Positions 1 to 9,447 of a stretch of 64,000 bases of DNA are shown here, piece after piece. The translations under genes and the position numbers were made by a program. This DNA is from Pseudoalteromonas rhizosphaerae (lineage in GTDB: Bacteria; Pseudomonadota; Gammaproteobacteria; Enterobacterales; Alteromonadaceae): contig NZ_CABVLM010000019.1 of assembly GCF_902498845.1 (NCBI RefSeq), positions 1 to 64,000 of the forward strand, written 5' to 3'. The notes beneath the pieces are model-generated. The model had not been told where the DNA came from and made no database searches. It saw only the letters and a list, made by a program, of their open reading frames with translations. Each line of letters begins with the position of its first letter. Position 1 is the stretch's first letter.

Positions 1-117
1 CTCACCCGTCCGCCGCTCGTCAGCAAAGTAGCAAGCTACTCTCTGTTACCGCTCGACTTGCATGTGTTAGGCCTGCCGCCAGCGTTCAATCTGAGCCATG
101 ATCAAACTCTTCAATTA
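1..117 (-). rRNA. rrs: 16S ribosomal RNA, 5' end (partial)
   Basis: Read on the minus strand, this begins AATTGAAGAGTTTGATC and continues through the universally conserved start of bacterial 16S rRNA, including the 27F primer region and the ACACATGCAAGTCGAGCGG segment. The variable V1 helix, with GTAGCTTGCTAC, resembles Pseudoalteromonas. Only about 117 nt lie inside the window; the rest of the rRNA operon continues leftward beyond the edge. The 5' end is set by similarity to mature E. coli 16S and may be off by a base or two. Confidence 0.96.
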
Positions 118-330
118 AAAGTTTTTTCTGTTCTCATCCAATAAAGAATGAAGAACCTGCTCAATGAATTCTGAATTTATTTAATATCTTTCGATATTGA
201 ATTGACTGTGCTGCAATTCTTTTCTTAAGTAAAACCTAAGTAAGTTATTGCTGTTGGTCACTCAGTTTCAATTGAGACTCTAAATTTTGTGTCTTACTAC
301 CGTAGTAGTTCGACTGTTAGAACTCAATCT

Positions 331-398
331 GTACGAGTGCCCACACAGATGATTGCTTTATATTGTTAAAGAACGTTTGAGTTGCCTTAGCAACTCAA
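331..398 (-). promoter_or_regulatory. rRNA leader antitermination signals (boxB hairpin, boxA)
   Basis: On the minus strand a perfect stem TTGAGTTG / CAACTCAA (391-398 with 377-384, six-base loop) forms a boxB-like hairpin. It is followed at 373-363 by TTCTTTAACAA, which matches the enterobacterial boxA core. The next stretch ends in TCTGTGTGGGCAC (about 350-338), the same order as in E. coli rrn leaders. These signals recruit NusB/NusE and associated factors to prevent premature Rho termination of rRNA transcripts. Confidence 0.85.
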
Positions 399-407
399 GG
401 GAAGCGA

Positions 408-435
408 ATCTTACGCTTTCCTATTTTTTTGTCAA
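408..435 (-). promoter_or_regulatory. rRNA operon promoter P2
   Basis: Minus-strand -35 TTGACA (435-430) and -10 TAAGAT (413-408) are separated by 16 bp. It lies between promoter P1 and the boxB/boxA leader, as expected for the downstream member of a tandem rrn promoter pair. The assignment is from sequence match and position only. Confidence 0.75.
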
Positions 436-543
436 CACTTAATTTTTAGTTTCTTTTAAAAGATTTTAAAGCTAAGTTTTACTCGACTTACTTACCGTTT
501 GTTCAGCGCTTTTCATTGCTGCCTGCCGGGTCAGTGGATGCGC

Positions 544-571
544 ATTATAGGGATATTCTTGAGGCCGTCAA
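544..571 (-). promoter_or_regulatory. rRNA operon promoter P1 with UP-like region
   Basis: Minus-strand -35 TTGACG (571-566) and consensus -10 TATAAT (549-544) have 16-bp spacing. The GC-rich discriminator GCGC follows directly after the -10, the hallmark of stringently controlled rrn promoters. Upstream (about 575-605) lies an A/T-rich run that could act as an UP element. Transcription runs leftward into the 16S gene. Confidence 0.85.
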
Positions 572-661
572 CGCTTTATTTCAGTTTTATTAAATTAATT
601 AACTATTTGCTCAAAAGGCATACAAACAAGGCGTTGCAGCGTTATTTTCGCTTAAATTTTC

Positions 662-712
662 AGCTATGAGAGCAACCAAGCTGCGCATACAGACCTGATC
701 CATCTCATAGCT
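662..712 (-). terminator. Inverted repeat after siderophore operon, possible terminator
   Basis: AGCTATGAGA (662-671) is perfectly complementary to TCTCATAGCT (703-712), with a 31-nt loop. It sits just downstream of the last siderophore gene, between that operon and the rrn promoter. There is no clear T-run after the stem, so it may be a Rho-dependent end or an mRNA-stabilising hairpin rather than a classical terminator. Confidence 0.35.
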
Positions 713-724
713 AAATAGCAATTA

Positions 725-3127
725 TTAAACTGTTGCACTGTTATCTTTTTTAATTGGATTAAATGCGGCTATCGGATTGATTAATTTTCCTTCAAATTTA
801 AGATTTTTTGCCGGATCTGCCAAATCTATCATTTGCTGATTATTACTTAACTGTAATCGGTTTAAACACGACAAGGTAAAATCAGCACTAAATAGATCAT
901 ACTTGATAAACTTATCTTTTAGTTCTGGGTGTGATTGTTGATAGCTAATTACACACTCTGCAACTTGTTGCCAAAAGTCTCGTTCTGAATAGTCGTTTTG
1001 CTGATCAAGGATATCAGCCACGAACCTAAAGAAACAATCAAACACATCTGTAAAAATTGACAACACTTTTAATTCATCGGGCACATCCACAGTTAAGCGT
1101 TGAATATTATCCGCCAGTACTAAATCTTTATTAAGAATAGCTATCTCCTCGGCAATATCTTTCATTATTGCTTTGGCTGGAATGTTGTTCTCAAGTAACA
1201 GGATCAAGTTTTCACCATGAGGCATAAAGACTAAGTCATGGGAGTAGAAACAATGAAGGAGTGGATCTAAGTATGCTTTTAGATATTTAGCAATCCATAT
1301 ATGAGTACCTATCTTGGCTGATTTTATCAAAGCAGGTAATAACGCTTGTCCTTGATTATCTATATGCAGCAGCGACGCCATGGTCATTAAGCGCTGATTA
1401 CTCTTTATCTTTGGCATTGGGCTTTCACGCCAAAGTGCAGAAAGCATTTTTCGATATGGACTGTATTGATCGGTTGCGGCTTCTAGAGCGTGATTATAAT
1501 AACCAATTGCTGCAACCTCACGCAGAATTGTAAAACCGGATCCAGCTAAGTACGGATCCTGTGATACTACTTGTGCTACCCAATCGTTAATTGCGGGAGT
1601 TGCACTCATATAATAAGGCGATAAACCACGCATGAATCCCATATTCAAAATTGACAGTGCGGTCTTTACATAGCGTTTATGCGGATGTGTTTTATTGAAA
1701 AAAGTACGAATAGACTGCTGCGGCTGATATTCATCTTCGCTGTATCCTAAGCAAACCAAATGCTGATCAGCAATATCGTTAGAGAATAACGACGCGAGTT
1801 TATTAAACCACTGCCAAGGATGAACGGGGAAAAAGAAGTAATCGTCACTATTTACTCGACGCGCTAATAGCTTTTGCTTAAATGACTCTATGGTGTTCGT
1901 TGATAGCTCTTGCGTTATGAGTGTTTGATAATCTAAATCATCGGTGGTCGAAAACACCACTCTATCTTTATGCGCACCTAGCCAAACCAGCTGTAAGTGC
2001 GCGCCAGTCTCTGGTGCGTATTGGCGATAATCATTGGTATCAAACCCTATTCGACCATTGTTTGCTATAAAGCAAGGATGACCTTCCGTCATCGCACTTT
2101 CTACCTGTTGAAAATCCGCAGTGGTGAGTTGCTCGGCAGTCAATGCTGGCAGCTGATACTTATAAGCACTGCCATATAAAGTACTGGCTATCTCTTCTAA
2201 ATAAGTAGGCAGCATAGCTTGGCTGATACCTAAACTATGTTGTAACTCACAAATAAAGGCGATTGAATCGAGCTCGGCTACTTGGTTATCTATTTGTTTT
2301 TCAATTGAGTCTGCTGCTATATGCCAGTGATTCAAATACCCCAGCTTGGCTTTAAAGCGATAAACAATGGTTTCTTTGTCTGTACTGAGCTCAAAATATT
2401 GCCAATCTGCATCTTCATTGGTCAATTGCGGTTTTATCAGCCGCTCATGAGCAAACTCACTCAAAGCTTTGCGAACATGTAACCTATTTACATGCCGCCA
2501 TAGCTGTGGAGTTAAATGACTGACGGCTTGCTCTGGGCTCAGGGGAATGTGCTTCATAGTATTATCCTTATTTAATGCGTGATAAAAGTTATCACGCGTG
2601 CAAAATGCGAGATGTGCGGTTTTATGAGTTAATCTAACCGCAGATTGATAACGAAAGCCGGCTTTAGTATTCAAACAATGAATTTTGTTATTGCGAATAT
2701 CAGGTTCAACAATAACGCGCTGATTTTTGTCATTAGCAAAAATGAAATTCATCACCAGTTGAAACACCGACCAAGTAAAGCCATGCACTTTGTTATTGCT
2801 TTGGGCAATCAGAATGTGCATGCCAATATCACCTGCTTTGACGGGGTAATGATTACCTATTTCATCTAATAGAGGGTCATATAACTCAACTAAAAAACAC
2901 GCGCTATTGTTTGCGTAGCCGATATAAATATCACTATGTGCTAACAAGCTTTGATATTCTTGCTGTAACTGCTCAATGGTAAGTTCCTGCATGCCCCAAA
3001 ACTGTGCATGAGGCTGAGTAACCCACTGGTGAATTAACGCGAGATCTTGTGCTAGGCTAAATGGCCTTAAGCTAAGCTCTGCGATATTAGTAAACTGCTG
3101 ACAAAAAACAGCTGCTGTAATGGACAT
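725..3127 (-). CDS. bibC: Fused N-acyltransferase / NIS siderophore synthetase (BibC/PubC-type)
   Basis: This 800-residue two-domain protein combines the last steps of hydroxamate siderophore synthesis. Residues about 15-185 are an IucB/AlcB-like GNAT acyltransferase, which would acylate the N-hydroxydiamine. From Met191 there is a complete IucA/IucC-type NRPS-independent synthetase, with GHPCFIANNGRIGF near 349-362, PVHPWQW near 434-440 and a C-terminal FhuF-like lobe with HGENL. Known fused relatives are BibC (bisucaberin) and PubC (putrebactin). The start was chosen at 3127 because its ATG overlaps the stop of the upstream MFS gene as TAATG; a longer reading frame exists but would run deep into that gene. 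Met191 is itself preceded by a good Shine-Dalgarno (AAGGAT), so a separate synthetase may also be made. The exact diamine and product cannot be told from sequence. Confidence 0.9.
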   Translation of the reverse strand: MSITAAVFCQQFTNIAELSLRPFSLAQDLALIHQWVTQPHAQFWGMQELTIEQLQQEYQSLLAHSDIYIGYANNSACFLVELYDPLLDEIGNHYPVKAGDIGMHILIAQSNNKVHGFTWSVFQLVMNFIFANDKNQRVIVEPDIRNNKIHCLNTKAGFRYQSAVRLTHKTAHLAFCTRDNFYHALNKDNTMKHIPLSPEQAVSHLTPQLWRHVNRLHVRKALSEFAHERLIKPQLTNEDADWQYFELSTDKETIVYRFKAKLGYLNHWHIAADSIEKQIDNQVAELDSIAFICELQHSLGISQAMLPTYLEEIASTLYGSAYKYQLPALTAEQLTTADFQQVESAMTEGHPCFIANNGRIGFDTNDYRQYAPETGAHLQLVWLGAHKDRVVFSTTDDLDYQTLITQELSTNTIESFKQKLLARRVNSDDYFFFPVHPWQWFNKLASLFSNDIADQHLVCLGYSEDEYQPQQSIRTFFNKTHPHKRYVKTALSILNMGFMRGLSPYYMSATPAINDWVAQVVSQDPYLAGSGFTILREVAAIGYYNHALEAATDQYSPYRKMLSALWRESPMPKIKSNQRLMTMASLLHIDNQGQALLPALIKSAKIGTHIWIAKYLKAYLDPLLHCFYSHDLVFMPHGENLILLLENNIPAKAIMKDIAEEIAILNKDLVLADNIQRLTVDVPDELKVLSIFTDVFDCFFRFVADILDQQNDYSERDFWQQVAECVISYQQSHPELKDKFIKYDLFSADFTLSCLNRLQLSNNQQMIDLADPAKNLKFEGKLINPIAAFNPIKKDNSATV

Positions 3128-4323
3128 TATTGAGCCCTCGTGGTGGATGCCAGATTGGCGCAAGGAGTATGGCGTCGACTTTGCTTGCTCAGTAGCCATA
3201 AACAACAAGCGGATATAGCGAGCCCACCAGCGGCGACCCAAAAAGGTATTACTAAACCAGAGCTTTTAACCAGCAAACCCGCGCAGTAAGAAGCTAAAAG
3301 TACACCTAAGCTTTGGCAAAAACTGACTTTACTAAAATCTTCAGCGTACTTGTCTGGCGTACTCACTTGGTAAAGCAGCAGATCAAGACGCACAATAATA
3401 ATGAATAGCGATAGACCGAACAGGCAGCGTCCTGCGATCACTACTAAGTAAAGAGGGCTGGCTTGTAATGCAACGCCTGTAATGATCAACATAAAGACAA
3501 CTAATAAGTTGATGGGGTTGCGATTTGTTTGCTGCCGCCACTGATTAAAGCACAGCGCAAGCAATGCCATAAAAGCAGGGATAGAAAACACAACACTCGC
3601 TAGGACGATACTGGAGGTGTCGCTAATACTTTGCCAATATGCCGCAAAAAAAGGCCGGATCAAAAAAGCACTAAAGTAAAAGCACAACATAACAATGCCA
3701 AGTTGATATACAGGCCAACGACTTGATGAAGTGATTGATGTTTTTGCTACTGGAGGCGACTGATTTTTACTAGGCGCTAATCTTATGAGATAGGCGCACA
3801 CAAAAACCTGAGTAAAATCGCTTAGAGCCATTATTAAAAATGCGGCTTTGCCAGGAAGAGCCGATAACACAAAGCCACCAGCAAGTGCGCCAAGTATAGC
3901 GCCAAAGTGCACCACAACACTAAGCATTGCAATCGTCGCAACGTGATTTGTTTTCGCTTCCAAGCTCATTAAGTATGGATAAACCAGTAAATAGCTGGCT
4001 TTAAAAGCAAACATAGCCATGGAGGAAAACCAAAACCAATTTAAGTCGCTAGCAAAAAAGCTACTGACACTAAATACACCCGCAGCAATTTGGCTATAAA
4101 CCAATAAAGGTAGCACATTAATGTATTTACTAATGAAGGCCCAAATAGGAAAACAGACCATGACAACAAAGCAGCTGCCAGCAATGTAAGTGCCAACATA
4201 GGCAGGGTCACTTATATTAAATACCGCACTAAAGAAAGTAGGATAAAACGGCAATAACATTGAATCACTGAGCACTGCAAATACCGTTATCGCGATCAAC
4301 AAAACTTTAAACTGCTTACTCAT
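3127..4323 (-). CDS. MFS transporter, probable siderophore exporter
   Basis: A 398-residue hydrophobic protein with about 12 predicted membrane segments and the overall look of a major facilitator superfamily permease. It is embedded in the siderophore biosynthesis operon with overlapping ends: its ATG overlaps the hydroxylase stop as ATGA at 4323-4320, and its TAA overlaps the synthetase start. This translational coupling suggests it exports the finished siderophore, like AlcS or PvsC in other NIS clusters. That role is inferred from context; substrate residues are not recognisable. Confidence 0.82.
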   Translation of the reverse strand: MSKQFKVLLIAITVFAVLSDSMLLPFYPTFFSAVFNISDPAYVGTYIAGSCFVVMVCFPIWAFISKYINVLPLLVYSQIAAGVFSVSSFFASDLNWFWFSSMAMFAFKASYLLVYPYLMSLEAKTNHVATIAMLSVVVHFGAILGALAGGFVLSALPGKAAFLIMALSDFTQVFVCAYLIRLAPSKNQSPPVAKTSITSSSRWPVYQLGIVMLCFYFSAFLIRPFFAAYWQSISDTSSIVLASVVFSIPAFMALLALCFNQWRQQTNRNPINLLVVFMLIITGVALQASPLYLVVIAGRCLFGLSLFIIIVRLDLLLYQVSTPDKYAEDFSKVSFCQSLGVLLASYCAGLLVKSSGLVIPFWVAAGGLAISACCLWLLSKQSRRHTPCANLASTTRAQ

Positions 4324-5636
4324 GCGCGAAACTGCTCTACTTCGTCGCTTAACTCATAATTGGGCGCAGTAAACTCCTGAAAAGCTATTTTACGTTCTAT
4401 TGGATAATGTTCATGTCCGGTGATCGCACGAATAATACAAGAGTTGCGATAACATGCCATGCCTAAATCAGGAGTCACAAAACCATGGGTGTGTTGCTCT
4501 GTATTTTGTACAAAAATACGTTGATGCTGCTTGTCTATTGAGTAATTACGAGCAACTTGATAAAGCCCCGCGTCGTCACTATCAATGCAATGACTGATCC
4601 CTGCTAAAAAGCTCGGTTGGTAAGACTGATAACCCGTTGCAAAAATAACGCCTTGGGTGTTTAGTGAATAACCTTGCTGCTGTTCAGTTTGCTCTAAGCT
4701 AAGTTCAAAACCCTGCTGGTGGCTCAGGTAGGTCATATCAATCAATGCCGAGTTTGTGTGCAAGCTTACTGGCAATTTAGCTGTTAGCCGTTTGCTATAC
4801 AGCAAATCAAAAATATTGTTGATCAATTCGCTATTAATACCTTTATAGAGATTATGCTGACGACGATTTAACTGCTGGCGTTTTTGTTCTGGTAATTGAT
4901 AAAAATAATCAACGTATTCTGGTGAGGTCATTTCTAACGTTAATTTAGTGTATTCGAGCGGGTAAAACCGTGAAGAACGAGTAAGCCAATTTAGTTGATA
5001 ATTATGCTGATCAATCTCTTGTAATAAATCATAAAAAATCTCAGCGGCACTTTGCCCGCTACCAATAATGCTGATCGACTGTTTTTGCTGTAATTGACTT
5101 TTATTGGCTAAGTAGTTGCTAGAATGAATAACCCCCTCTTGCAACTTAAATGCTTGAGCACATTGAGGATGACGTGGCACCGGCCCGGTGCCTAACACTA
5201 AATGTTTAGCTAGATACACTTGCTCTGCTGTTTGTACTATATAAATATCTTCGTCTTGGCTGTACTCAACATGCTGAACCTCTGAATTAAAACGTATATT
5301 AGGCAGCTGCTTTGTTGCCCACTGGCAATACTGATTATATTCTTGGCGAAGTAAGAAAAAGTTTTCTCTAATATAAAAAGAATACAGTCGACCTTGCTGC
5401 TTTATATAGTTTAAAAAGCTATAAGGGCTAGTTGGGTCAGCAAGCGTTACCAAGTCAGACATAAAGGGGGTTTGTAAACTTACCTCAGGAAGCATCATGC
5501 CTGGATGCCAATTAAACTCAGCTTTTTTATCTAAAAAGAGACTGCTGACTCCTTCAAGTGGCGCAGTTAAACATGCCAGACTTAAATTAAATGGCCCTAA
5601 ACCAATACCAATAACATCATAAATAGACTTATCCAT
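4320..5636 (-). CDS. bibB: FAD-dependent diamine/lysine N-hydroxylase (BibB/IucD family)
   Basis: A 438-residue flavoprotein monooxygenase of the IucD/PvdA/AlcA family. It would N-hydroxylate a diamine such as cadaverine or putrescine using NADPH and O2, giving the hydroxamate precursor. It has the N-terminal FAD motif IGIGLGPFNLSLA, a central NADPH motif IIGSGQSAAE and the family ATGYQ motif near residue 345. The start at 5636 has a strong GGAGGAAG ribosome-binding site and overlaps the end of the decarboxylase gene by 8 nt; a start seven codons upstream lacks such support. It is the second gene of the operon. Confidence 0.9.
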   Translation of the reverse strand: MDKSIYDVIGIGLGPFNLSLACLTAPLEGVSSLFLDKKAEFNWHPGMMLPEVSLQTPFMSDLVTLADPTSPYSFLNYIKQQGRLYSFYIRENFFLLRQEYNQYCQWATKQLPNIRFNSEVQHVEYSQDEDIYIVQTAEQVYLAKHLVLGTGPVPRHPQCAQAFKLQEGVIHSSNYLANKSQLQQKQSISIIGSGQSAAEIFYDLLQEIDQHNYQLNWLTRSSRFYPLEYTKLTLEMTSPEYVDYFYQLPEQKRQQLNRRQHNLYKGINSELINNIFDLLYSKRLTAKLPVSLHTNSALIDMTYLSHQQGFELSLEQTEQQQGYSLNTQGVIFATGYQSYQPSFLAGISHCIDSDDAGLYQVARNYSIDKQHQRIFVQNTEQHTHGFVTPDLGMACYRNSCIIRAITGHEHYPIERKIAFQEFTAPNYELSDEVEQFRA

Positions 5637-7215
5637 AGCTAACTTCCTCCAGTGCAAGACTTAAAGGAGCATGTTCGTTCGCTAAATCACTTGCTAAGTA
5701 TTGATAACCATATTGCTTTATAAGCCTTACAACTTGCTGGATATCATTGATAGTGGTGGCACAGTTCAGTAAGGTGAACTTTAAATATTGTTTATCTGCT
5801 ACCTTAGTTGCCGCGATCAACGCCTCACCTTGGCGAGATAACTGTTTACGAATATATTTATTTACGGCGTCCAATTCACTATCTGTAGCACCGCTATCGC
5901 CAACAAAACGAAATACTAGTGTACTTAACTGCGGCTGATGAATAATTTCAATATCTGCTTCAGAGGCTAATAACAAATAACCTTGTCGTGCTAAATGCAT
6001 CACTTGTTCAAATGCTACACCTAAGTTTTGAGCTCCTACCGTACGCAGTGAAAACCACAACTTTAACGCATCAAAACGTCGTGTGGTTTGAATGCTCTTA
6101 TTGCATAGATCTGGCGTTCCCGCTTGTTGCTGACTTAATGGGTTTAAATATTCGGCATGATAAGTAACAACTGATAGATGTTGCTTATCTTTTACAAAAA
6201 AAGCACTGCAGCTAACAGGCTGAAAAAATGACTTATGGTAATCAATAGTGACCGAATCTGCGCATTCAATACCCGCTAACTTGTGTTTATTATTGGGCGT
6301 GATTAATAAGCCCCCGCCATAAGCAGCATCAACATGAAGCCACGCACCACAGCGCTTAGCTATTTCAGCTATCTGCGTTAATGGATCGATACTACCAAAA
6401 TCAGTTGTTCCAGCTGTTGCAACGATGGCCATAACGATATCGCCTTGTTGCTGACAGTGTTCGATCGCCTGATTTAAAGCGGTCATATCCATTCTAAAAT
6501 ATTCATCACACGGAACACTTACAACAGCATCGTAACCAAGTCCTAAAATTGCGGCGGCTTTTTGAATACTAAAATGGCTAACTTTTGAGGTGAAAATTTT
6601 TAGTCGTTTAAAGTCGTGTGGTAAACCTTGCTGTTTATTAGTATGCCCTGCATATAACTGGCACTGAAAATCACGAGCTAACAACATCGCCATCAAATTA
6701 GATTGCGTACCACCACTGGTAAATACGCCATCAGCCAGCTCACCAAGCGCTAGTTTTGAGAGTGTCCAATCTACGATACTTTGTTCAATAAAAGTGGCAC
6801 CACCACTTTGATCCCAGGTCTCTACAGCAGTATTAATCGAAGTAGCGAGCAATTCAGCAAGGATACTTTGATAAACAATCGGACAATTTAAATGCGCGAG
6901 ATAGCGTGGATTATTAAAATAAACAGCATCTTTAAGATAAAGCTGAGCAACTTCTTCTAGTGCGTCCGGTATATCAAACAGCGGTTGATTAAGGTCAATA
7001 CCAATAAATTTTTTAGCTAGCTCCTGCGGTAATATACCGCTAAATGGTTTTTGTTGTGTTGCGATTGTTTGCTCCAACAATTGCATAACCTGCTCAAGAC
7101 CTATTTTAAAATTATCTATATTTTCCTTATTAAACATTGAATTAAGCATTGAACTTGCTTCATTAGTTGAAGCTTGCTGCTGTGAATCCGCCAGTAACAC
7201 ATTTAACTGAACCAT
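5629..7215 (-). CDS. bibA: PLP-dependent diamine-forming decarboxylase (BibA/DesA type)
   Basis: A group II pyridoxal-phosphate decarboxylase of about 528 residues, first gene of the siderophore operon. By analogy with DesA, BibA and PubA it makes the diamine (cadaverine from lysine or putrescine from ornithine). Visible features are a TSGGTQSNL substrate/PLP segment, HVDAAYGGG with the PLP-contacting Asp, and DYHKSFFQP with the Schiff-base Lys. The start is uncertain: ATG at 7215 is used here, but GTG codons at 7221 and 7227 follow an AAAGG and are possible, and a later ATG at about 7149 also exists. The Fur-like promoter region lies just upstream. Confidence 0.88.
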   Translation of the reverse strand: MVQLNVLLADSQQQASTNEASSMLNSMFNKENIDNFKIGLEQVMQLLEQTIATQQKPFSGILPQELAKKFIGIDLNQPLFDIPDALEEVAQLYLKDAVYFNNPRYLAHLNCPIVYQSILAELLATSINTAVETWDQSGGATFIEQSIVDWTLSKLALGELADGVFTSGGTQSNLMAMLLARDFQCQLYAGHTNKQQGLPHDFKRLKIFTSKVSHFSIQKAAAILGLGYDAVVSVPCDEYFRMDMTALNQAIEHCQQQGDIVMAIVATAGTTDFGSIDPLTQIAEIAKRCGAWLHVDAAYGGGLLITPNNKHKLAGIECADSVTIDYHKSFFQPVSCSAFFVKDKQHLSVVTYHAEYLNPLSQQQAGTPDLCNKSIQTTRRFDALKLWFSLRTVGAQNLGVAFEQVMHLARQGYLLLASEADIEIIHQPQLSTLVFRFVGDSGATDSELDAVNKYIRKQLSRQGEALIAATKVADKQYLKFTLLNCATTINDIQQVVRLIKQYGYQYLASDLANEHAPLSLALEEVSYG

Positions 7216-7250
7216 GAGCACGATCACCTTTAATTGAAAACAATTGATAA

Positions 7251-7272
7251 ATCTAAATGAGAATGTATACTA
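7251..7272. promoter_or_regulatory. Putative Fur box in divergent siderophore promoter
   Basis: AATGAGAAT at 7256-7264 is a clean Fur half-site. The flanking bases (TGATAAA before, TATACTAA after) extend it imperfectly. It lies in the 114-bp gap between the divergently transcribed siderophore operon and the TonB receptor, where one Fur site could repress both. The second half-site is poor, so the call depends partly on context. Confidence 0.4.
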
Positions 7273-7329
7273 ATCGCGTTTCCAATAGAGTGTCAATGGT
7301 TTAATTCTAGTAAAATTTAAGGAGTGATT

Positions 7330-9432
7330 GTGTTAAAAAAATCAATGTTTGGACTATCTGCAATATCATTATGTTTAATGAGTAACTATGGGTTTGCTGC
7401 AGAAAAGCCAGCCGCAGACGACATAGAAAATATTGAAGTATATGGAAAAAGTTATCGTTCAACAGGGACCAAATCGAGTTTGACGCCGATTGAATCGCCT
7501 ATGAGTTTTGAGGTTTACGACAATAAATTACTAGAGTTACGCCAAGTAGATACCGTTAATGAAGCATTGCGCTATGTTTCTGGGATCACACCTGAAAATC
7601 GCAGTACAGTAACAATTTTTGACCAATATACGATTCGTGGTTTTGAAAGTTACCGTAATTTTTACGATGGTTTACCGCTGCAATACAACCTAGCTTATAA
7701 CTTAGCTCCACAAGTAGATGCGTATGCAACACAAAGTGTCGAAATTTTAAAAGGCCCAGCATCGGTTTTATACGGATCGGCACCTCCAGGTGGCATGGTT
7801 AACCAAACAGCAAAAACGCCACAAGCATCCTCTGAGCACAATATTAGAGCCCGAATTGGTAGCAATAGCTTGGCTGAATTAGCTTTAGATAGCACAGGCG
7901 CTATTACCGACGGCGTTAATTATCGCTTTATTGCAATTGCCCGTAGCCGCGACGGCCAACAGCAAACAACCGAAGAAGAAAGAATCACCATTGCGCCCTC
8001 AGTAACTTTTGAGATAAGTGAGCAAACAAGCTTAAACCTTAACTTATATTATCAAGACGATCCTAAAATGGTGCCATCAACGCCATTACCCGCGAAAGGC
8101 ACACTTTACGAAGCCAGTTACGGTAAGTTAGATGCTGATGCGTATGCTGGCGATGAAAACTGGGCTGAGTTTGCTCGTGAAGTCACTATGATCGGGTATA
8201 AATTAAATCATGAATTTTCAGATTCAATTTCGTTTTTGCAAAACTTTCGTTATACCAATGCCGATGCCACGCAACAAAATAGCTATGACTTCGGCTTAGC
8301 GGATGCAGATAAAATTTTAACTCGTACTGCCTATAAAACCATTGAAGACGCTGAAGGCTTCGTGGTTGATAACCAACTCGCTGTGCAATTTGGTTTAGCG
8401 AATACTAATCATCAGCTATTATTTGGCTTTGAATATCAAACCCTTGATTCTACATTTGACTATGCCGATACTTTTGGTGCAAATACGCCAACACTTGATT
8501 TATCAAATCCAGATCACAGCCAGTTTAATGCAGCTACTACAGCCGCTTTAGATAACTATCGTCAATTTAGCCGTTTAGAGCAATCTCAACGCGGTTTTTA
8601 TCTTCAAGATGAGATAAAGCTCGATGCGCTGACAGTGATTGCTGGCCTTCGCTATGATAATTACTACAGTGTTACAGATGATACGAAAAGCGGTATATCT
8701 AGTAGTCAAGAAATCGATCAAAGCGATACCACTTTTCGTATGGCAGCAATTTATACCTTTGATAATAACATTGCTCCTTATGCCAGTTACTCAGAATCAT
8801 TCGAGCCCACTTCGGGGGTAGATACCTTAACTGGCAAAGCATTTAAACCAACGACCGCAGAGCAAATTGAAGTCGGGATGAAATATCACAACAATGATGC
8901 AACAACTAAAGTAACCGCGGCCTTTTTTGATTTGCGCAAACAAGATGTGGTGGTTAACACTCCAGACTTTATGAAATACACACAAAATGGTGAAGTACAA
9001 TCTAAGGGTTTTGAGATCAGTGTTTATCAGCAACTCACTGACACTCTTGATGTTACTGTAAATCTAACAGATATGGATGTTGAGGTAATAGATAATCCAC
9101 AAAACCCGGCATTGGAAGGTAAAACACCAATTTGGGTAGCTGAGCAACAAGCCTCAATGTGGTTAAATTACTTCTTTAACGATGCACTGGAATTTAATGG
9201 CGGTGTACGTTATGTCGGTGAAAGTCAGTTAGATGCCTTAAATTCCGATACAGTACCGGGTTATACCTTGCTTGATGCTGCCGCTAGCTATCGTTTTAAC
9301 GACAGCTATAAAATCGGTTTAGCCGTGAGTAACTTAACAGACAAACGTTATGTGGGTGCTTGTTTTGATATAAATGGCTGTTGGATGGGCGCTGAGCGCA
9401 GTGTTGAACTTAGTTTAAACGCCTCATTTTAA
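7330..9432 (+). CDS. TonB-dependent ferric siderophore receptor (FhuA/FoxA-like)
   Basis: A 700-residue outer-membrane receptor. It has an N-terminal signal peptide ending near YGFAA, a TonB-box-like IENIEVYG stretch, and a plug domain with RGF and VEILKGPASVLYG. A 22-strand barrel follows and ends in a typical terminal aromatic (NASF). GTG at 7330 was chosen because AAGGAG sits five bases upstream; the in-frame GTG at 7324 overlaps that ribosome-binding site. It is divergent from the hydroxamate siderophore operon and followed 15 bp later by a siderophore reductase, so it probably imports the cognate ferric hydroxamate. Fur repression is likely. Confidence 0.93.
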   Translation: MLKKSMFGLSAISLCLMSNYGFAAEKPAADDIENIEVYGKSYRSTGTKSSLTPIESPMSFEVYDNKLLELRQVDTVNEALRYVSGITPENRSTVTIFDQYTIRGFESYRNFYDGLPLQYNLAYNLAPQVDAYATQSVEILKGPASVLYGSAPPGGMVNQTAKTPQASSEHNIRARIGSNSLAELALDSTGAITDGVNYRFIAIARSRDGQQQTTEEERITIAPSVTFEISEQTSLNLNLYYQDDPKMVPSTPLPAKGTLYEASYGKLDADAYAGDENWAEFAREVTMIGYKLNHEFSDSISFLQNFRYTNADATQQNSYDFGLADADKILTRTAYKTIEDAEGFVVDNQLAVQFGLANTNHQLLFGFEYQTLDSTFDYADTFGANTPTLDLSNPDHSQFNAATTAALDNYRQFSRLEQSQRGFYLQDEIKLDALTVIAGLRYDNYYSVTDDTKSGISSSQEIDQSDTTFRMAAIYTFDNNIAPYASYSESFEPTSGVDTLTGKAFKPTTAEQIEVGMKYHNNDATTKVTAAFFDLRKQDVVVNTPDFMKYTQNGEVQSKGFEISVYQQLTDTLDVTVNLTDMDVEVIDNPQNPALEGKTPIWVAEQQASMWLNYFFNDALEFNGGVRYVGESQLDALNSDTVPGYTLLDAAASYRFNDSYKIGLAVSNLTDKRYVGACFDINGCWMGAERSVELSLNASF

Positions 9433-9447
9433 GTATTTAAACTCGTT

